Counted from the stretch's first letter, positions 11,226-23,900 are shown. The stretch: DNA of 64,000 nt from Gnetum montanum (GCA_015680685.1 MNCI01006175.1:75032-139031), one strand, 5' to 3'. A program made the numbers and translations. Notes: generated by a model from the letters alone, not told the origin.

Positions 11226-13070
11226 GTACTTAGTAAAATTGATGAATTTTTGAGTTTTCACAGCCAAAAATGAAGGATTTGAGGTAGATTTGAAAGATCT
11301 AGGGTAATGTTAAGTGGACATTAAGGCACCAAAAGTATAATAAAGTGGAATTATATAATGAAGATCTTGAATAAGGTGAAGAAAAAGGACATGTAATGGT
11401 GCAAAGGAACATTTGGTTGAAATAATGAGAAAGGAAAGAATAAATCTGGCAATGTAGTACTTAGAGGATATAAGATGATGTGGTGGTGTGCAACAAGTAC
11501 AAATTACAAAAGTCATGCAAGTGGGTCCTCATCAAAGCAGGTTCCAACCTATCATGCCCTTGGGTAACCACACCTTAAAATGTCCGTAGGCACTAGAAGA
11601 GTTAAATGCAATCCACACCGATGCGACAAAACACACACATGTTAAATACCACCACAATGAGGTAAGAATTCTATGCAACACAAGACACAAGTTAGAAATA
11701 CTTGGATAGTGGGATGAGACAAGTTGTAGAAGGGATTACAAAGATTGGGACATGAGGTAACTTACCCTAGGCACAATGAATCCAAAGTGTTATGCATAAT
11801 TAAGGTACATTAGCCTTTCACTCCAAGATCACAACCAAGTCCATACCTCTGAGTAGTTACATTGCATTGTTTTATCCCAATGATAGATAACCATACGAGC
11901 ATCACAACAGCAAGGTGTACGATCACTTGGCATTTTGCACAAGGAAGGAGTAATTTAAATTTTTCTACAGCACATTTTTCTTGATCTTTTCTTTTCTGTT
12001 TTTCTTCTTTCTTTTCTTTTTCTTCTTTTGGCTACTTTTACACTTTATCTTTCTCAACAAGAATTTGGAGAAGCTACCAACCTTCAAGCATGGATGCATG
12101 TCTTTCAAGTGGGACCCTCTAGAATAGCATTGAGTTCCTTTATTAAGTGCCTTTCTCACAACTCTTACTCCCATTTTTCGTTAGATCTACAAGGATCTTA
12201 GTACAACCAAGCTGCATGATAGTACATATGGATGTCACCAAATAGAATCTACAAGTTCCCTTAATGTCACTCCCTTGCCATTCCCTCTTAGTCCATCACT
12301 CTTCACTTAGGAATAATGAGTACAAAGTTACTTTAAGTTTTAATGATAATAAGAATATCACTATACCTAGAGTAGAACCTCTTATTAATAGAATGGGTGG
12401 GTGGATGTTGTGGGCTCACTATCTAAATAATTAGTCACTTATGACTCAATAGCGTAGAACAACACCTCAACCAAGAAGTCACATGAGTATTTTATTCACA
12501 GATGAGATCACCCTCAAAAAGATAAAATGACAAATTGAAAGATGAAAAATTAGAAAATGAAAAATTGAAAAACAAAAAATTATAAAACCAAAGAAAAGGA
12601 AAAACATTTACTAATTTTGCTTATTAGAATGGAGGATATCCCCCATGACTAAACCTTTGATCATGGCGAGAATTAATAAATGGAAAGTTTGGATCCATGC
12701 ATGTTGGAAATATTGGGGTCTAGTCATATCCAAACCACTGGGTGTCTTTTGGTGTGATGAGAAGAATGTTTCAAAATTGGGGTTCACACACTTGATTAAA
12801 GTAGGCATAGTGGGGCAGATTATAAGATGTGGTCATGTAATAAGAAACTAACCCACTATGGCACCTGTCACTGGGTGAATCGCAGTGAAAAATTTTTCAC
12901 CAGATGATAGTGCTAAGTGCCCAACTTAGCCAGCTACTCGCAACGATGCACAGCGATGCTCAAGCATAGGAGGAACACACTTATAGGAAAACTCCCAACC
13001 TTTACTCACAAAGGTATAATACAATAACATGTACACAAGGTTCCCATCCAATGTGAGCAACACCTCTTGT
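11226..13070. other. Element 2 internal spacer
   Basis: Non-coding on inspection. 11521-11600 resembles 61871-61950 in element b (GTGGGTCCTC, TGCCCTTG, GTCCGTNGGC blocks), so the region is homologous to the pol to third-ORF spacer. A-rich tract at 12481-12605. Around 12630-12650 a trace (CCCCCATGACT) lines up with the region just after integrase in element b (near 63100), marking where pol ended before it was lost. Confidence 0.5.
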
Positions 13071-13074
13071 ACTT

Positions 13075-13654
13075 AGGCTCGAGCATTCTCGGCCTTGCTA
13101 GTACACTCCTGTAACTGGTGCTACATCCTGTAGCTCACAATAGTCGTTCCAAAGGTGCCCCAACACCTTTGATAGGCGTGGGCATTCCCAACCTTGCTAA
13201 TACACTCTTGTAACTGGCGCTACATCTTGTAGCTTACAACAGTTGTTCAAGAGGTGCCCCAACACCTTTGATAGACATGGGCATTCCTAGCCTTGCCAAT
13301 ACACTCCCGTAACTAGCGCTACATCCTGTAGCTTACAATAGTCTTTCTAAAGGTGCCCCAACACCCCTAATAGGCGTGGGCATTTCTAGCCTTGCCAGTA
13401 TGCTCCTGTAACTAGTGCTACATCTTGTAGCTTACAATAGTTACTCTAGAGGTGCTCTAACACCTCGTGTTTATGGGCACAGGCATTCCTGGCCCTATCA
13501 ATACACTCCCATAATTGGCGCGCTACATCTTATAGCTCTAAAGGTGCTCCAACACCTTGTGTTTAGGGGCGCGAGCATTCCTGGCCCTGCCAGTATGCTC
13601 TCGTAACTAACGTTACATCATGTTGATAAACCCCATGGCTCTCTTAAGGTCAAT

Positions 13655-13696
<42 letters not shown>

Positions 13697-13765
13697 NTAG
13701 GTGCGAGCATACCCAGCCTTGCTAATACACTCCTATGACTAGTACTGCATATCCAACATGGAGTA
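13075..13765. repeat. 99-bp tandem repeat array, about seven copies
   Basis: The anchor GCATTC recurs at 13083, 13182, 13281, 13380, 13493 and 13575, and a last copy with GCATAC lies at about 13707 after the poly-C/N block. The first four copies are exactly 99 bp apart. Each unit contains a GGTGC-CCCAACACC inverted repeat and a TACATC-TGTAGC block. The run of 40 C and an N (13657-13697) interrupts the array and is likely an assembly artefact. Confidence 0.85.
13657..13697. other. Poly-C run of 40 plus N
   Basis: Homopolymer of 40 C ending in an ambiguous base, set inside a tandem repeat. Most likely a sequencing or assembly join where repeat copies were collapsed, so the true array may be longer. 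Confidence 0.8.
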
Positions 13766-14144
13766 TGCATGTAACCCATTCTTACCAATTCTATCTTCCA
13801 TCTGCTTCATCCCACTTGGCAATAACAGATGTGCATGCACTACATCTAGATGAATCCAGCTGTAGTCCCCTCACATGCGTCCCACATGGCTTCGTTTAGT
13901 GGTAATAAATGTGCATGCACTACATCTAGGATGAATCTAACTGTAACCCCCTCGCATGCCTCTTGTCTAGCTTCATTTTTTTTGGTAACTCTAGTTACCT
14001 AGCGTGCTTGCTACGCATGCCACCCAATTCAAGTTACTGAGTGCACCCACACACTCCGCATTCATCTGCAACCAACAGATGTCTTTCCACAACCCTGGTG
14101 TGGACCAACCATAACTCACACACACCTGCACACAAGCCTTAGCA

Positions 14145-16315
14145 TCAGTAGCTCAAAGGGTTGCGATAGCATCCATGATCATAAGATGGTATGCAAGGAT
14201 CAATATGTCTCCCCACGTTGTTATATTCATTGGGCCGCATGGTTGTTGGAGTGTCAATTGGTGGCTTGGATAAGTTAACATGACACATTAGGTTTGAAGA
14301 GGAAGGTGCATCACAATGTTGGGTTTGCACTGAGTTGGAGGATGTAGTGGTTTCAGAACCATGTTGTCTCTTTCTATAGCCATGCCTAAAGAAAGGAGGC
14401 TTTCAACATTGTGAAGGACTCCCATTGTTGTTGATAGTAGCAACACAAGTAATGTTCATTAGTTGGTGCTATGGTGCAAAACCTTTTGGTACTACTAGTG
14501 GTGATGTAGAAGGAGGTGATGGATGAGAATTTGAGAGCAAGGAGAAGTGTAAGGAACATGAGGTGGTGATCCTATGGGAGAGGACATGGGTTGATAGTAT
14601 TCAGGAGAATGATAATGATTAGGTGAAGTAGAGGATGTTGATCTAGTTGGAGAACTAGGGTGTTGAACATAATAAGCACTTGGTGTCAGGGTATACAAGG
14701 GTAGAGGCTAGTTTGGCGATGGTCTCCCCCATGATTGGGGGTTTTGCCACTGTAGTTGAACATAATACTTCTATATGAAATCCGAATGTAGCATTCTTCC
14801 CCAATGCTCATGTAGATGTGACAAGATTGGGCATTGGCCTTTGGGGTGATCATATAGGCAAACATCACTTTGATACTTCTAATTTGTAGTTCGGTCCCTT
14901 CCTTTAGTCCTTCTTTTTGATTGTCGAATGGTGTTCTGTCCTGTTTCTTGGTTTGGCATCCTTTGTTTATTCTGGTTGTCAGAGTGAATTTGCATGGTTT
15001 TACCTCTAATAATGTTTGCATATTCTCTGCATTTTTCATGTACCCATTCCATCATCTTATTGATCTTTGCCTTGAATTCATCTAGTGATTTTAGTATTAG
15101 CAAAGATGGGGATGGTTCCACCTCCTTGAGGTGAGTTGATTTCACCTCTTCATGATTACGAACCTTTTTTACTCTAAGAGTTTGGTTTGGTTGAGATCTT
15201 TCAACATTCTCCCATTTGGCTATTTCTCCTTCTTCTTTTGCTACTCGCTTAATAAGCTCTTGGAATTGGTGGATTCATAGTTAATATAGTTGACTTGGGG
15301 CATACATCCCTAGGGTTTCCCTTGTTTCATTACAAAGCCCATCCATGATGTGATACATTAGCCTTTCCTCGGAGAACCCATGGCCTAGGTAGTTATTTAA
15401 TAGCGAGTAATATCTTTCTAAGGCCATGTCCAAGGGTTCATGTTGCCCTTGTTTCAACTCTTGGATTTGTCTCCTTAAGGCTGACACTCTTGCATAAGTT
15501 TGATATCTTTTATTGAAGAGTTTTACCATCATGGGCCAACAATGAATTAATTTTGGCTTTAAAGACCTGTACCATACTTTTTCTTAGCTAACGAGTGTCA
15601 TAGGAAAGAGCTTAAATTTTTGCCACCCATTATCAATGTTGTTCCATGCATAAGCATCATAGAAGGCTTGTAAATTGTGTTGCAGATCTAAATCATAGCC
15701 TCCTGAGAACTTCGAAAAGTTGTTTAAATCAAGCCTGGGTAGACGACTTTCCTTATAATGCCTATGAGATATTTGAATAGCCTCTGTTATATGCATTAGG
15801 CTTTTAGTGGCCATCAAGGGTCAATCATCACTAAATAGGTTGTAAGTTCGTGAGTTGAGACAATGTTATCTATGTTCATGTTGGCATTCCTGATTTTTCC
15901 TGTGGGTTCAATTTTTATTGCTACACTGACCCCTTAAGGAATAGTCATCTATGTCACGACCTGACATTGAAAGAGCAGAGGAAGAGAGAGAACTAGAAGA
16001 CTCGTTGTGACTTTTGTAAGTCTCTCAATCATCCCCTAATGTATTCTTGCTAACCATTGAGAAGGTCCTAGGCCTTACGGGCCTCCTTGTTTTGGGAGAT
16101 GTCCCATCCTCACTAAAGGTGTCAGGATTGGATGTCAAGAGTCCTTGAGTATAATTGGGGTGTCCATGAACATATGAAACTCTTGCATAAGATTGTGTAC
16201 TCCAAACTTCTTCTTCATCATAAATTTCATTGGTTCTCCAATGAGTTGCCTTGCTAGTTGTTGCGTTATTGTTATCCTGTGAGAGAGACATTGTCATGAA
16301 TTGTGTGCGACTCAA
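14145..16315 (-). pseudogene. gag of element 2 (decayed)
   Basis: Pieces at 16025-16315, 15584-15817, 15281-15532 and 14879-15145 are all in one reading frame. The start follows the primer binding site by about 100 nt. 15281-15817 is the retrotransposon gag core: LDLNNFSKFSGGYDLDL, KVWYRSLKP, MMVKLFNKRYQTYARV, ALERYYSLLNNYL and ERLMYHIMDGL. A basic, Gln-rich segment follows, then a Pro/Ser/Tyr-rich tail near 14495-14700. Only a few in-frame stops break the core, so gag is better kept than the rest of the element. Confidence 0.75.
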
Positions 16316-16407
16316 TTGAATTTAATTTCTTTTGTTTGAAAGATATATCGTTAATACCTTATTATAACAATCGTATATGATATAACTAATCTAGATAACT
16401 AGCATCG

Positions 16408-16426
16408 TCCCCAGCAACGATGCCCA
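16408..16426 (-). promoter_or_regulatory. Primer binding site of element 2
   Basis: The minus strand reads TGGGCATCGTTGCTGGGGA directly after the LTR end CTCATCA. It is a decayed form of the tRNA-Asp-type site seen in element 1. Confidence 0.7.
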
Positions 16427-17292
16427 TGATGAGCAGCAAGGTACCCCTACACTCAACCATACAAATACGAGCGTGTACATGCGATTCGGTTGAACTCCGC
16501 AAACAGACTAGTTGTGGCATCTAGATAGTTATACATTGATCGCAATTCGCTGTCTTCCCACCTGGACTAGTATTTTCTTTGTCATGTATGGTTTAGTCCA
16601 GAGTGAGGTGTATGATGTGATTTCTAATACTACGCTACTCCTAAACACAATGAGAAATAACTTAATTAAGCTAATAAGCAATAAGAAATAAAATCTAAGC
16701 TAGCCTAAGTGTGTTGAGCATTTGTCCTTAATCATCCATATGCATCTTGGACTTCGTGTACTACTTCTAGGGTTACCAAGTGCACATCACTTGAAGCACT
16801 ACTTGTTACGCCACTGGGTTACCAGGTAACTACACTTAAATGTTTGTGATTAAGACGTACTCATTCCGCATTAATAACAGGAATAGTAAATGATGATAAA
16901 ATAAGTATTAACTAAGAAAACAACAATAAATAATTAACAATTAAAACAAGTAAAAGCTAAGTGAATGCTACAATGATGGAGTAATCTCAATCTTTATTGT
17001 TGGTTGTGTGCGTGTCCAAGTACGTCACACTCGAACAAAGGTTCCGTACAATTACAAGCATCACACTGCGGGCATGCACTTCGTAAAAGAACTGAAAACT
17101 AACTAAAAACTGACAAAAAGACTCAACCCAAAGACTTACTGAAAAGACTCTCTCACTGTGCGCTTGAATGCTATATTTATAGGTTGACACAAGAATCATA
17201 ATATCATGTATACAATATCATATCCAAGCTACAATATCGCGTACACGAGATCGTGTACTCGATATCAAGGCCTGGCAAACCGCGACTCATCA
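16427..17292 (-). repeat. 5' LTR of element 2
   Basis: Begins TGATGAGCAG and ends GACTCATCA on the plus strand. Aligned end to end with 6766-7619. Minus-strand TATAAATA at 17174-17181; U3 rich in GATATC, GTACAC and CGATAT motifs. Confidence 0.9.
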
Positions 17293-17297
17293 CATAG
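17293..17297. repeat. Target site duplication CATAG, right copy of element 2
   Basis: Perfect match to 6761-6765, confirming that 6766-17292 inserted as a unit. Confidence 0.9.
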
Positions 17298-18655
17298 TGA
17301 ATAAAGCTCATGATTTTTTCTTGTTTCATGGTTAATGCCTTAAACATAAAAACAACAAAAATATTTATTTAATTTTCATTTTATTGAGCTGCGATGATTT
17401 GTTCCTTATCCAAGTAGGTCATAATTGTAGGACATGATGTTGGGCCATTGAGGTTGTGACTAAGAGCCATTTTTATTATGTTTCATGTGTGGTGTTACAC
17501 CTATTCCCCAAGAGAGATTGCAACATGAGCATTACACCTGTTCCCACAAGGGATTGCGATGCATGTGTGTTTATGTTTCCTTTGTTATTTATAATTATAA
17601 AATCCATAAAAACTATAAAATATAAAATTATAAATATTTTCTCATCTTTCTTACTATGACAACATACACAAGTGTTCTTGGCAATCCATTGAACACAATG
17701 ATATACATGAGTGTTCTTGGCAATCCACTGATCATCATCTTTGAGACTTATGACTAGATCATGCTTTGTTTTGTATGATAAATCCCTTTGGTCCAAAATC
17801 GGCAAGACCACTATTACTGATCAATGCTTCCTTTATTACAAGTAAAAATATTCATAGAAGCTTTTATCTTTTTTTTTTAATTTCTTTATTACCACTTGAC
17901 CATTCTTATTATTAATATTAACTTGATTTTTTACATTGTCAACTTTAGATTATTTTTTCTATCCTTAACTTCAATGTGTGACACCCCAATATATATACTA
18001 CTTATATCAATTGAAGTGTTACTAGTTATCTTAACTTGTTTGGATTCAAATATCAGCAAAATGAAAGAATCAAATATATATATATATATAAGATGTCATA
18101 ATTCACAATCAATACTGATAAATTTCAAATGAAAAAAATACAAATTTAACATAAGGAATTCAAATTTTTAATTATGAATCATCAAAGCATAAATTCCAAA
18201 TTCACAAATAGAATGAGAATACTGAATAATGGTATTTACCTCATCACAACATAAATTTGCAATCTATGAAGCAACAAAACTTTCCATATTGATAGAAAAA
18301 CATAAATTTTAGCATTAGTAGAAAAAGTTGGGGTAATTTAGAATTCCTCATAGGGGAATGATAATTCTCAGAAAATTAGATCCATTGATAGAACCTTAAC
18401 ATGAAACAAAGAGAAATGTCTCAAAAAATTAGATTATTGATGGAACCTTAGCATGAAACAAAGAGAAAAGTCTCCAATTAATAAATATATTTTAATCTGT
18501 CCAAGTCTAAATATTGTTGACCAACCATAGTTGAATTATATAGTTGGTTGAATTATGTAATGTTTCACAAGCCTAAACCTTATTGTAAATAATACATAGT
18601 AAGACTTTGGATGACACCTTAACATCATCCCATACTTTAATTACTAGCTTTTATG
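17298..18655. other. AT-rich spacer, no gene seen
   Basis: Contains short local duplications: a TTACACCT-TTCCC block near 17490-17560 and GTGTTCTTGGCAATCCA repeated at about 17672 and 17712. A (TA)n run lies near 18075-18090, and two similar TGATAGAACCTTAACATGAAAC blocks near 18390-18460. No coding frame convinces. Confidence 0.6.
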
Positions 18656-18659
18656 GTCA

Positions 18660-19800
18660 CTTTCATTTCGGTACATAGTGAGTGAATGGATTATTTTTTA
18701 ACATGCTTCTCTTTGTAGATGATATAGCCTTGATTGAAAAATCAACTATAGGATTAAATTATATGCTTCAAATTCTCCATGACTACTGCAATCATTCTGG
18801 TACGAAAGTTAATATTAATAAGACTAAAATTCTAGTTTGTGGTACTAGAAATGGAAATTACAATTTTTTTCTTAAAGAAAAAAGACTTGATATATGTAAA
18901 TCTTATAAATATTTGGGAGTTGAATTTGCTAGTAATTATAGTTGGAATATCCTTATTGCTCAAAGGGTTTTAAGTTGCATGTGAGCTCTATTTGCTATAA
19001 GAAATAATTGCAACAAGAAACAAATTTTGGCATAAGAGATCAAAGGAAATTTTTTCTTAGTCTTGTCCAACCTATATTATTATATGGGTGTGTTGTATGG
19101 GGACCTTCTCTTTCCACACATAACTGGAAAAAATTAGAGCATGTTCAAAAATAGTTTATTGTATATGAATTTCAAGTGAAAAAGTAGAGTTTTTATGATA
19201 TCTTACTTTTAGAAGTAGATTTGCTCCTTTTGAAGTTGAAGCCCTCTATCAATTTATTGCTTATACTTAGAAATTAAGTCATATGGAGGAAGTCAATTAT
19301 GCTAAGGAGATCATGAATGCTTCACAAGAAAATAGATGGTTGCATCAAGGAAAATTATAGCTTTACTCATGGAATATAGTAACAGAGGATCTTTTTTAGA
19401 CAAAAGGCTTATTTGAAAGACTATAGAAGAAATAATCCTAGCTAAAGTTTGGTTGAACACATCAAGGAAAAACATTTTTATTTACATTTTGTTAGAGGAG
19501 GTTTGTTATCTAGTACTCAAAAGTATCTATTCTCAGCTATTCCTATTTATTTAAGGAATCAAATTACTAGAGCAAGAATGAGCTCTCATCATTTCCTTCT
19601 TAAGAAAGGTTAGTGGATCAATTTATCAAGAGAATAGTGTATTTGCATATGATGTGAACAAAGCATAGAAGATGAAGAAACATATTTTTTTTGATTTTTC
19701 GCATCTTTATGTCACTTTAAAATGAATTATAATATTAATTGTAATATGCTAATTGTCTTCTTTCAAATTGACCCTCTATGCTTGGGACATTATATCAATG
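18660..19800 (+). pseudogene. LINE reverse transcriptase fragment
   Basis: 18682-18984 encodes the RT palm of a plant non-LTR retrotransposon: LLFVDDIAL (the family motif F-A-D-D with Val for Ala), then YCNHSGTKVNINKTKILV and YKYLGVEF. Farther on, in broken frames, come ILLYGCVVWGPSLS and HNWKKLEHVQ, the usual thumb and C-terminal region. The 5' half, the endonuclease and the poly-A tail are not seen. A dead, 5'-truncated copy. Confidence 0.75.
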
Positions 19801-19803
19801 ATG

Positions 19804-19859
19804 TTTTCAACTTTGTTTAAAAATTCGTAGCTTTTCAACTTTGTTTAAAAATTCGTAGC
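19804..19859. repeat. Perfect 28-bp tandem duplication
   Basis: TTTTCAACTTTG through GTAGC occurs twice head to tail (19804-19831 and 19832-19859). It lies at the edge between the LINE remnant and the GC-richer sequence upstream of the G6PDH gene. Confidence 0.9.
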
Positions 19860-19929
19860 ACCAATGCTTTGATGGACAAAATAAAAATTTTGAGTTTCCC
19901 GTGTCCAATTAATTTGGCTACTAGCTTCT

Positions 19930-20340
19930 AAGTTTGCTTCCCTTTTTTGGACGAATTTGAAGACGTGTCGCATTTGCAGACCATTAACGACGACGACAAT
20001 CACGAAGAATCCATACGGCGAGAGTGTAGTCCACGTGAAAGTGGAGCTTGATTCAGACGTCAAGGGCTCAGGAACATGGAACAACTCCCTAGCTAATTGG
20101 CTGTTTAAAGGCTAAAAGAAGGAACCAGGTTTCAAATGGAAGTTGACGAAAGCACCCTACCACGTTGGCAGGAGTTTCTGCAAAGCGATTCGAGTCATTT
20201 GCCTTGCTTCTGAAAAATTTCTTACGACTGAGTCGCAGCAGGNTCTGTATTTGACCAGAACATCTAAAGGAAAATTCTCAACTGTGCACGTAACAGTACC
20301 GACCAATGAAATAGCACCCATTCAATGCATTCACATAATT
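19930..20340 (+). other. Unidentified GC-richer stretch, possibly a gene fragment
   Basis: A plus-strand frame from about 19965 reads through roughly 50 residues (including NPYGESVVHVKVELDSDV) to a TAA near 20113, then continues open in the same sense to about 20240. Composition is unlike the neighbouring repeats. I do not recognise a family. It could be a decayed exon, a 5' part of another gene, or chance. One ambiguous base lies at 20243. Confidence 0.25.
20032..20037. promoter_or_regulatory. G-box CACGTG upstream of G6PDH gene
   Basis: Perfect CACGTG within CCACGTGA, about 880 bp before the G6PDH start codon. G-boxes bind plant bZIP and bHLH factors; a role here is only possible, given the distance. 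Confidence 0.25.
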
Positions 20341-20918
20341 CGATAATGACCCTGTCCATGTCAGTTAAAAACGTGAAAGTGGATGCAAGGGTAGGGAGTT
20401 TCCAAGCAGGAACGAACGAATCAGATACTATGGACTTTGGCTGAATCCGAGAGCCATGAAACACAACTTTTTGCTGCCTACTCTGCCCCCCCCATTTCTA
20501 TCAGTGGCTTGGCGTTGCTTGATGGAGACAAAACCAACAACAGCTAACAAGTCAGACAGCCTCCCAAAACACGGAAGGCTGGATTCTTCCAAAGCACACA
20601 GACCTTGAATTGAAAATCTGTTAAAAAACCCAACAAAACGAAACAGAGCGGTTGCTTTGCAACAAATTTCACATCCCTCGTATCTCTCAAGGGCCATCTT
20701 GTGCCTTTCTTTCGTTCCCACAATCGTCTGGGACTGCCTTTCTGAACATTTTCAAATCCCGTAAACGCCAACATTGCCGATTCACAGGCAAATATACTTC
20801 ATCTTGGTATTGCCTCCTCCGATACACACGAGTCTAGCCCTAATCTAATCTCTTTAGTGGCCGAACAGTTTCAGCACGGGGTCATCGGCAGAGCTCTGCA
20901 ACTGTTTTGTGCACAGAA

Positions 20919-23900
20919 ATGGAGGTTCTGGGCAAATACAGCCATCAGGTCTTAGATTCCCCACAGTTCCATTTCCAAGCAAATTATAGCTCCAGTGCTC
21001 TGCCCAAATCATCTGCTTTTCATGGATCCGTCCGATTCTGTCGCAGGAGAAATCCCAGGGGCAATTGCCGTATGCAGCAGGATGGTAAGAGCACCAGAAA
21101 TCTCTTGACTGACCTAATTAGCAAACAAAAACAAAAAGTGTGATTTAGGCAAAGTTATTGTAATTGAATGGTTTGGATTGCATTTTTCTGCAGGCGTGGC
21201 TGCTCCCGTTGTTTCTGCAGCACCATCGAAAGCAGAGGCCCAGAAATTTTCTAGCAATGATTCCGCATCGGTCCGTGCAACAACAAGAACGACAGTGTCA
21301 GAGACTGTTTCCAGCGTCTCGGACTGGAGCGGCTCTCGGTCTGGTTCCACTGTGAGCATCACAGTTGTGGGTGCCTCAGGAGACCTTGCCAAAAAGAAGA
21401 TTTTTCCTGCATTGTTTGCACTTTTCTACGAAGATTGCATGCCTGAGGTATGACCTTGTGTTGCTGAATTTAACGGTTTATGGTTTCATTTTTTTGTTTA
21501 AGATTGTTTGTTTTGGGTGGATGCCTTTGCTTCTGGAATGGCATCGATTCAGAAACTGGGGATTTTTAAGTTTTGAATATAGTTTCGTAAGTTTTATATT
21601 GGGCATGCGGTTTTGCTTCGGATAATTGATGGCAATCGCTGTTTTTAGGTGTTGATGCGAGAATTGATGATATTGTAGGTAGGCAGGGAAGCCTGTTTTG
21701 ACTTTAATGACGGTGTTTGCTTTCAACATGGAAAAACAGGAACAATATGTCATCCTTATTACATTTTAAGGCTCAGCAGGGTTCTTTAGAGATTTTAATT
21801 AGAATTTAGTTGAGAAGCTCCAGGAAAGAAATTGCGCTTTGAATTTCTACTGTTGTGGAATGCGTTTATAAGGACTAAAATAGATAATCGAATGTTTAGG
21901 AAAAAATTATTATCTTTGCGGTTCTTATTTTCCAAAATTTTTATGAATGACACAGTTAGCTGCAGAGAATTATGAAGTCATACAATAATCAGCAAGAGTT
22001 TCTATGCGATGAAATTAGAGGCGAATGCTTGAGTCAAATACCAATCTCAATTATGAATGAAATAATAATATAAAACAAGGTTAACTGGAAATTAATGTTG
22101 TTGGGCACTGAAGTGCAGTGGAGATGCTTAAAATCAAAATCTAGGAAGACTCCTTGTGAAATTAATGTTTTTTTTTGAAACTAAATACACGCATCATTAT
22201 ATTGAGAGCGTATATTTATGTACTAATTTCTTTTAAGGGAAATATTACTGCTAAATCATTTTTGTCAGGCATTGTAGCTTTTGTGAAAAAAAGCCTTAAA
22301 AAATGGCGGATGGGCAGGTGTATAACTTGCTTATCTTTTTTCTTATAACAAATCTTTCCACTTCTCTGCCGTGTACCGGTTCTGTAAAAATGTTTTCCTC
22401 GAATTTGGTAGGTTGGATAGATCAACTATCAGCTACTACTCCTGGATAGAGATGCAGTGTTCTAATGCAATTTGAACTGTTGTTTTTCTTGGAACTTTTT
22501 CCATGAAGGTTTCACTATTTGTATTTTAGATTTGAGGCAAGCATCTAGCTTTCCCCATTTGTGATACCTTATTCTAATCTACCAAGCTTTTTGGGTGCAT
22601 GCAATTAAGTATGTAAACCTTTTCTGACATCATTAAGATATGCATTGACTAAATTCACATCAGCAAATTGCTATCCTACAAGCTTTCATACTTGTTGCTC
22701 GTCTGTAAAACTTTTTTGTGATTGTGCTAAAATATTCATTGAGCATTCATTTCAAAAACCTTTGAACATTGGTTTACAAAATATATTCCTGCTGAGTTTT
22801 ACCTTGAAGGAGCCACCGTGGCATCAATCTACGACATTGGTAATTCTGTTGAGCTGATACCCTTTCAGTTGATGTTCTCCAAAACATGTTCCTATCGCCC
22901 AGCAAATTTGTATTTTTCTGCTGCTGGAGTGTTTAACCACAATAACTCGTGCGAAGTTTTTCTTATATAAAATACTAGAATATTTAACAATCTAGCCTAT
23001 TGCTTGTTGGCAATGCATTTATGTTAAATGTTTCAAATTCCACTATCTGTCAGTGATTTACAAGTAATTAATGTAGAATGTAGCTAATGCACTGAGAAAT
23101 AATTATTAGGAGAACATGTTACCTTGTCCAATTCAAAATCATCATTTATCCAATGAACTAACAATGGTATTTTTTTTTTCAAAAACCTCTCCAAGATTTC
23201 ATGTTTTGCTATCATGACAATATTAAGATTCCACTCATGTTAATTAAGTTATCATTTATTTATCTGTCCTTTGATAAGTGATTCTTTTCATTGAAACTAA
23301 TAACTTAGTGGTTGTGTTATGCCATGTGGCAGCATTTTACCATTTATGGCTATGCACGAAGCAACATGACAGATGCAGAATTAAGAAAGAAGATCAGTGA
23401 AAAGTTAACGTGTAGGATAGACAAAAGGTTGGTATTACCTCTGACATTGGTTTCTTTTAGGAAAGTACTCAACTATTTTATTTGAATATTACCAATCAAC
23501 TTTTAGTTTTCATCAAATTTAAAGCTTCTCTCACATATTTTCCTTTAAAAATAGTGCAAATTGCAAAGACAAAATGGAGCAATTTTTGGCACGATGTTTT
23601 TATTATTCAGGCCAGTATAACTCAGCAGCTGACTTTGAAAAACTAGACAAACAGTTGAAGGATCACGAGGTAATAGAATGAATTCATGCATGCTAAGCAA
23701 TTTAAGCATATTATTGTTCCTTATTGCCATTGCTTATTGGTTTGACTTTTTATGCAGTATGATGGTATTTTCATTTCTTTTCTAACTAGTTGTGTGATAT
23801 TTGTTACTGTTGTTTATGCGTTGTATTCCTGAAGGATAAAATCTGACTCCATTTATCTTGTTTAGAGTTGATTGCTTTTTCTTTATATAATTTTCCTTGT

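Larger units (their letters stand above)
6766..17292 (-). mobile_element. Element 2: pol-less Athila-like LTR retrotransposon
   Basis: A full-span element of about 10.5 kb with two similar LTRs (854 and 866 bp), a primer binding site, gag, an accessory third ORF, a polypurine tract and a perfect 5-bp target duplication. No RT, RNase H or integrase motif is readable anywhere inside; the stretch where pol should lie holds a 99-bp tandem repeat and unassigned sequence. It looks like a gag-bearing non-autonomous derivative that was mobilised by enzymes of a relative. The LTRs have diverged visibly, so insertion is old. Confidence 0.85.

Noticed and set aside
13083-13600. CRISPR-like regular repeats
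   Set aside because: The repeats are adjacent 99-bp units without spacers, in plant nuclear DNA.
16987-17199. 70-residue ORF in the element 2 LTR
   Set aside because: Lies within the LTR transcript region, not shared as an intact frame with the other LTR.
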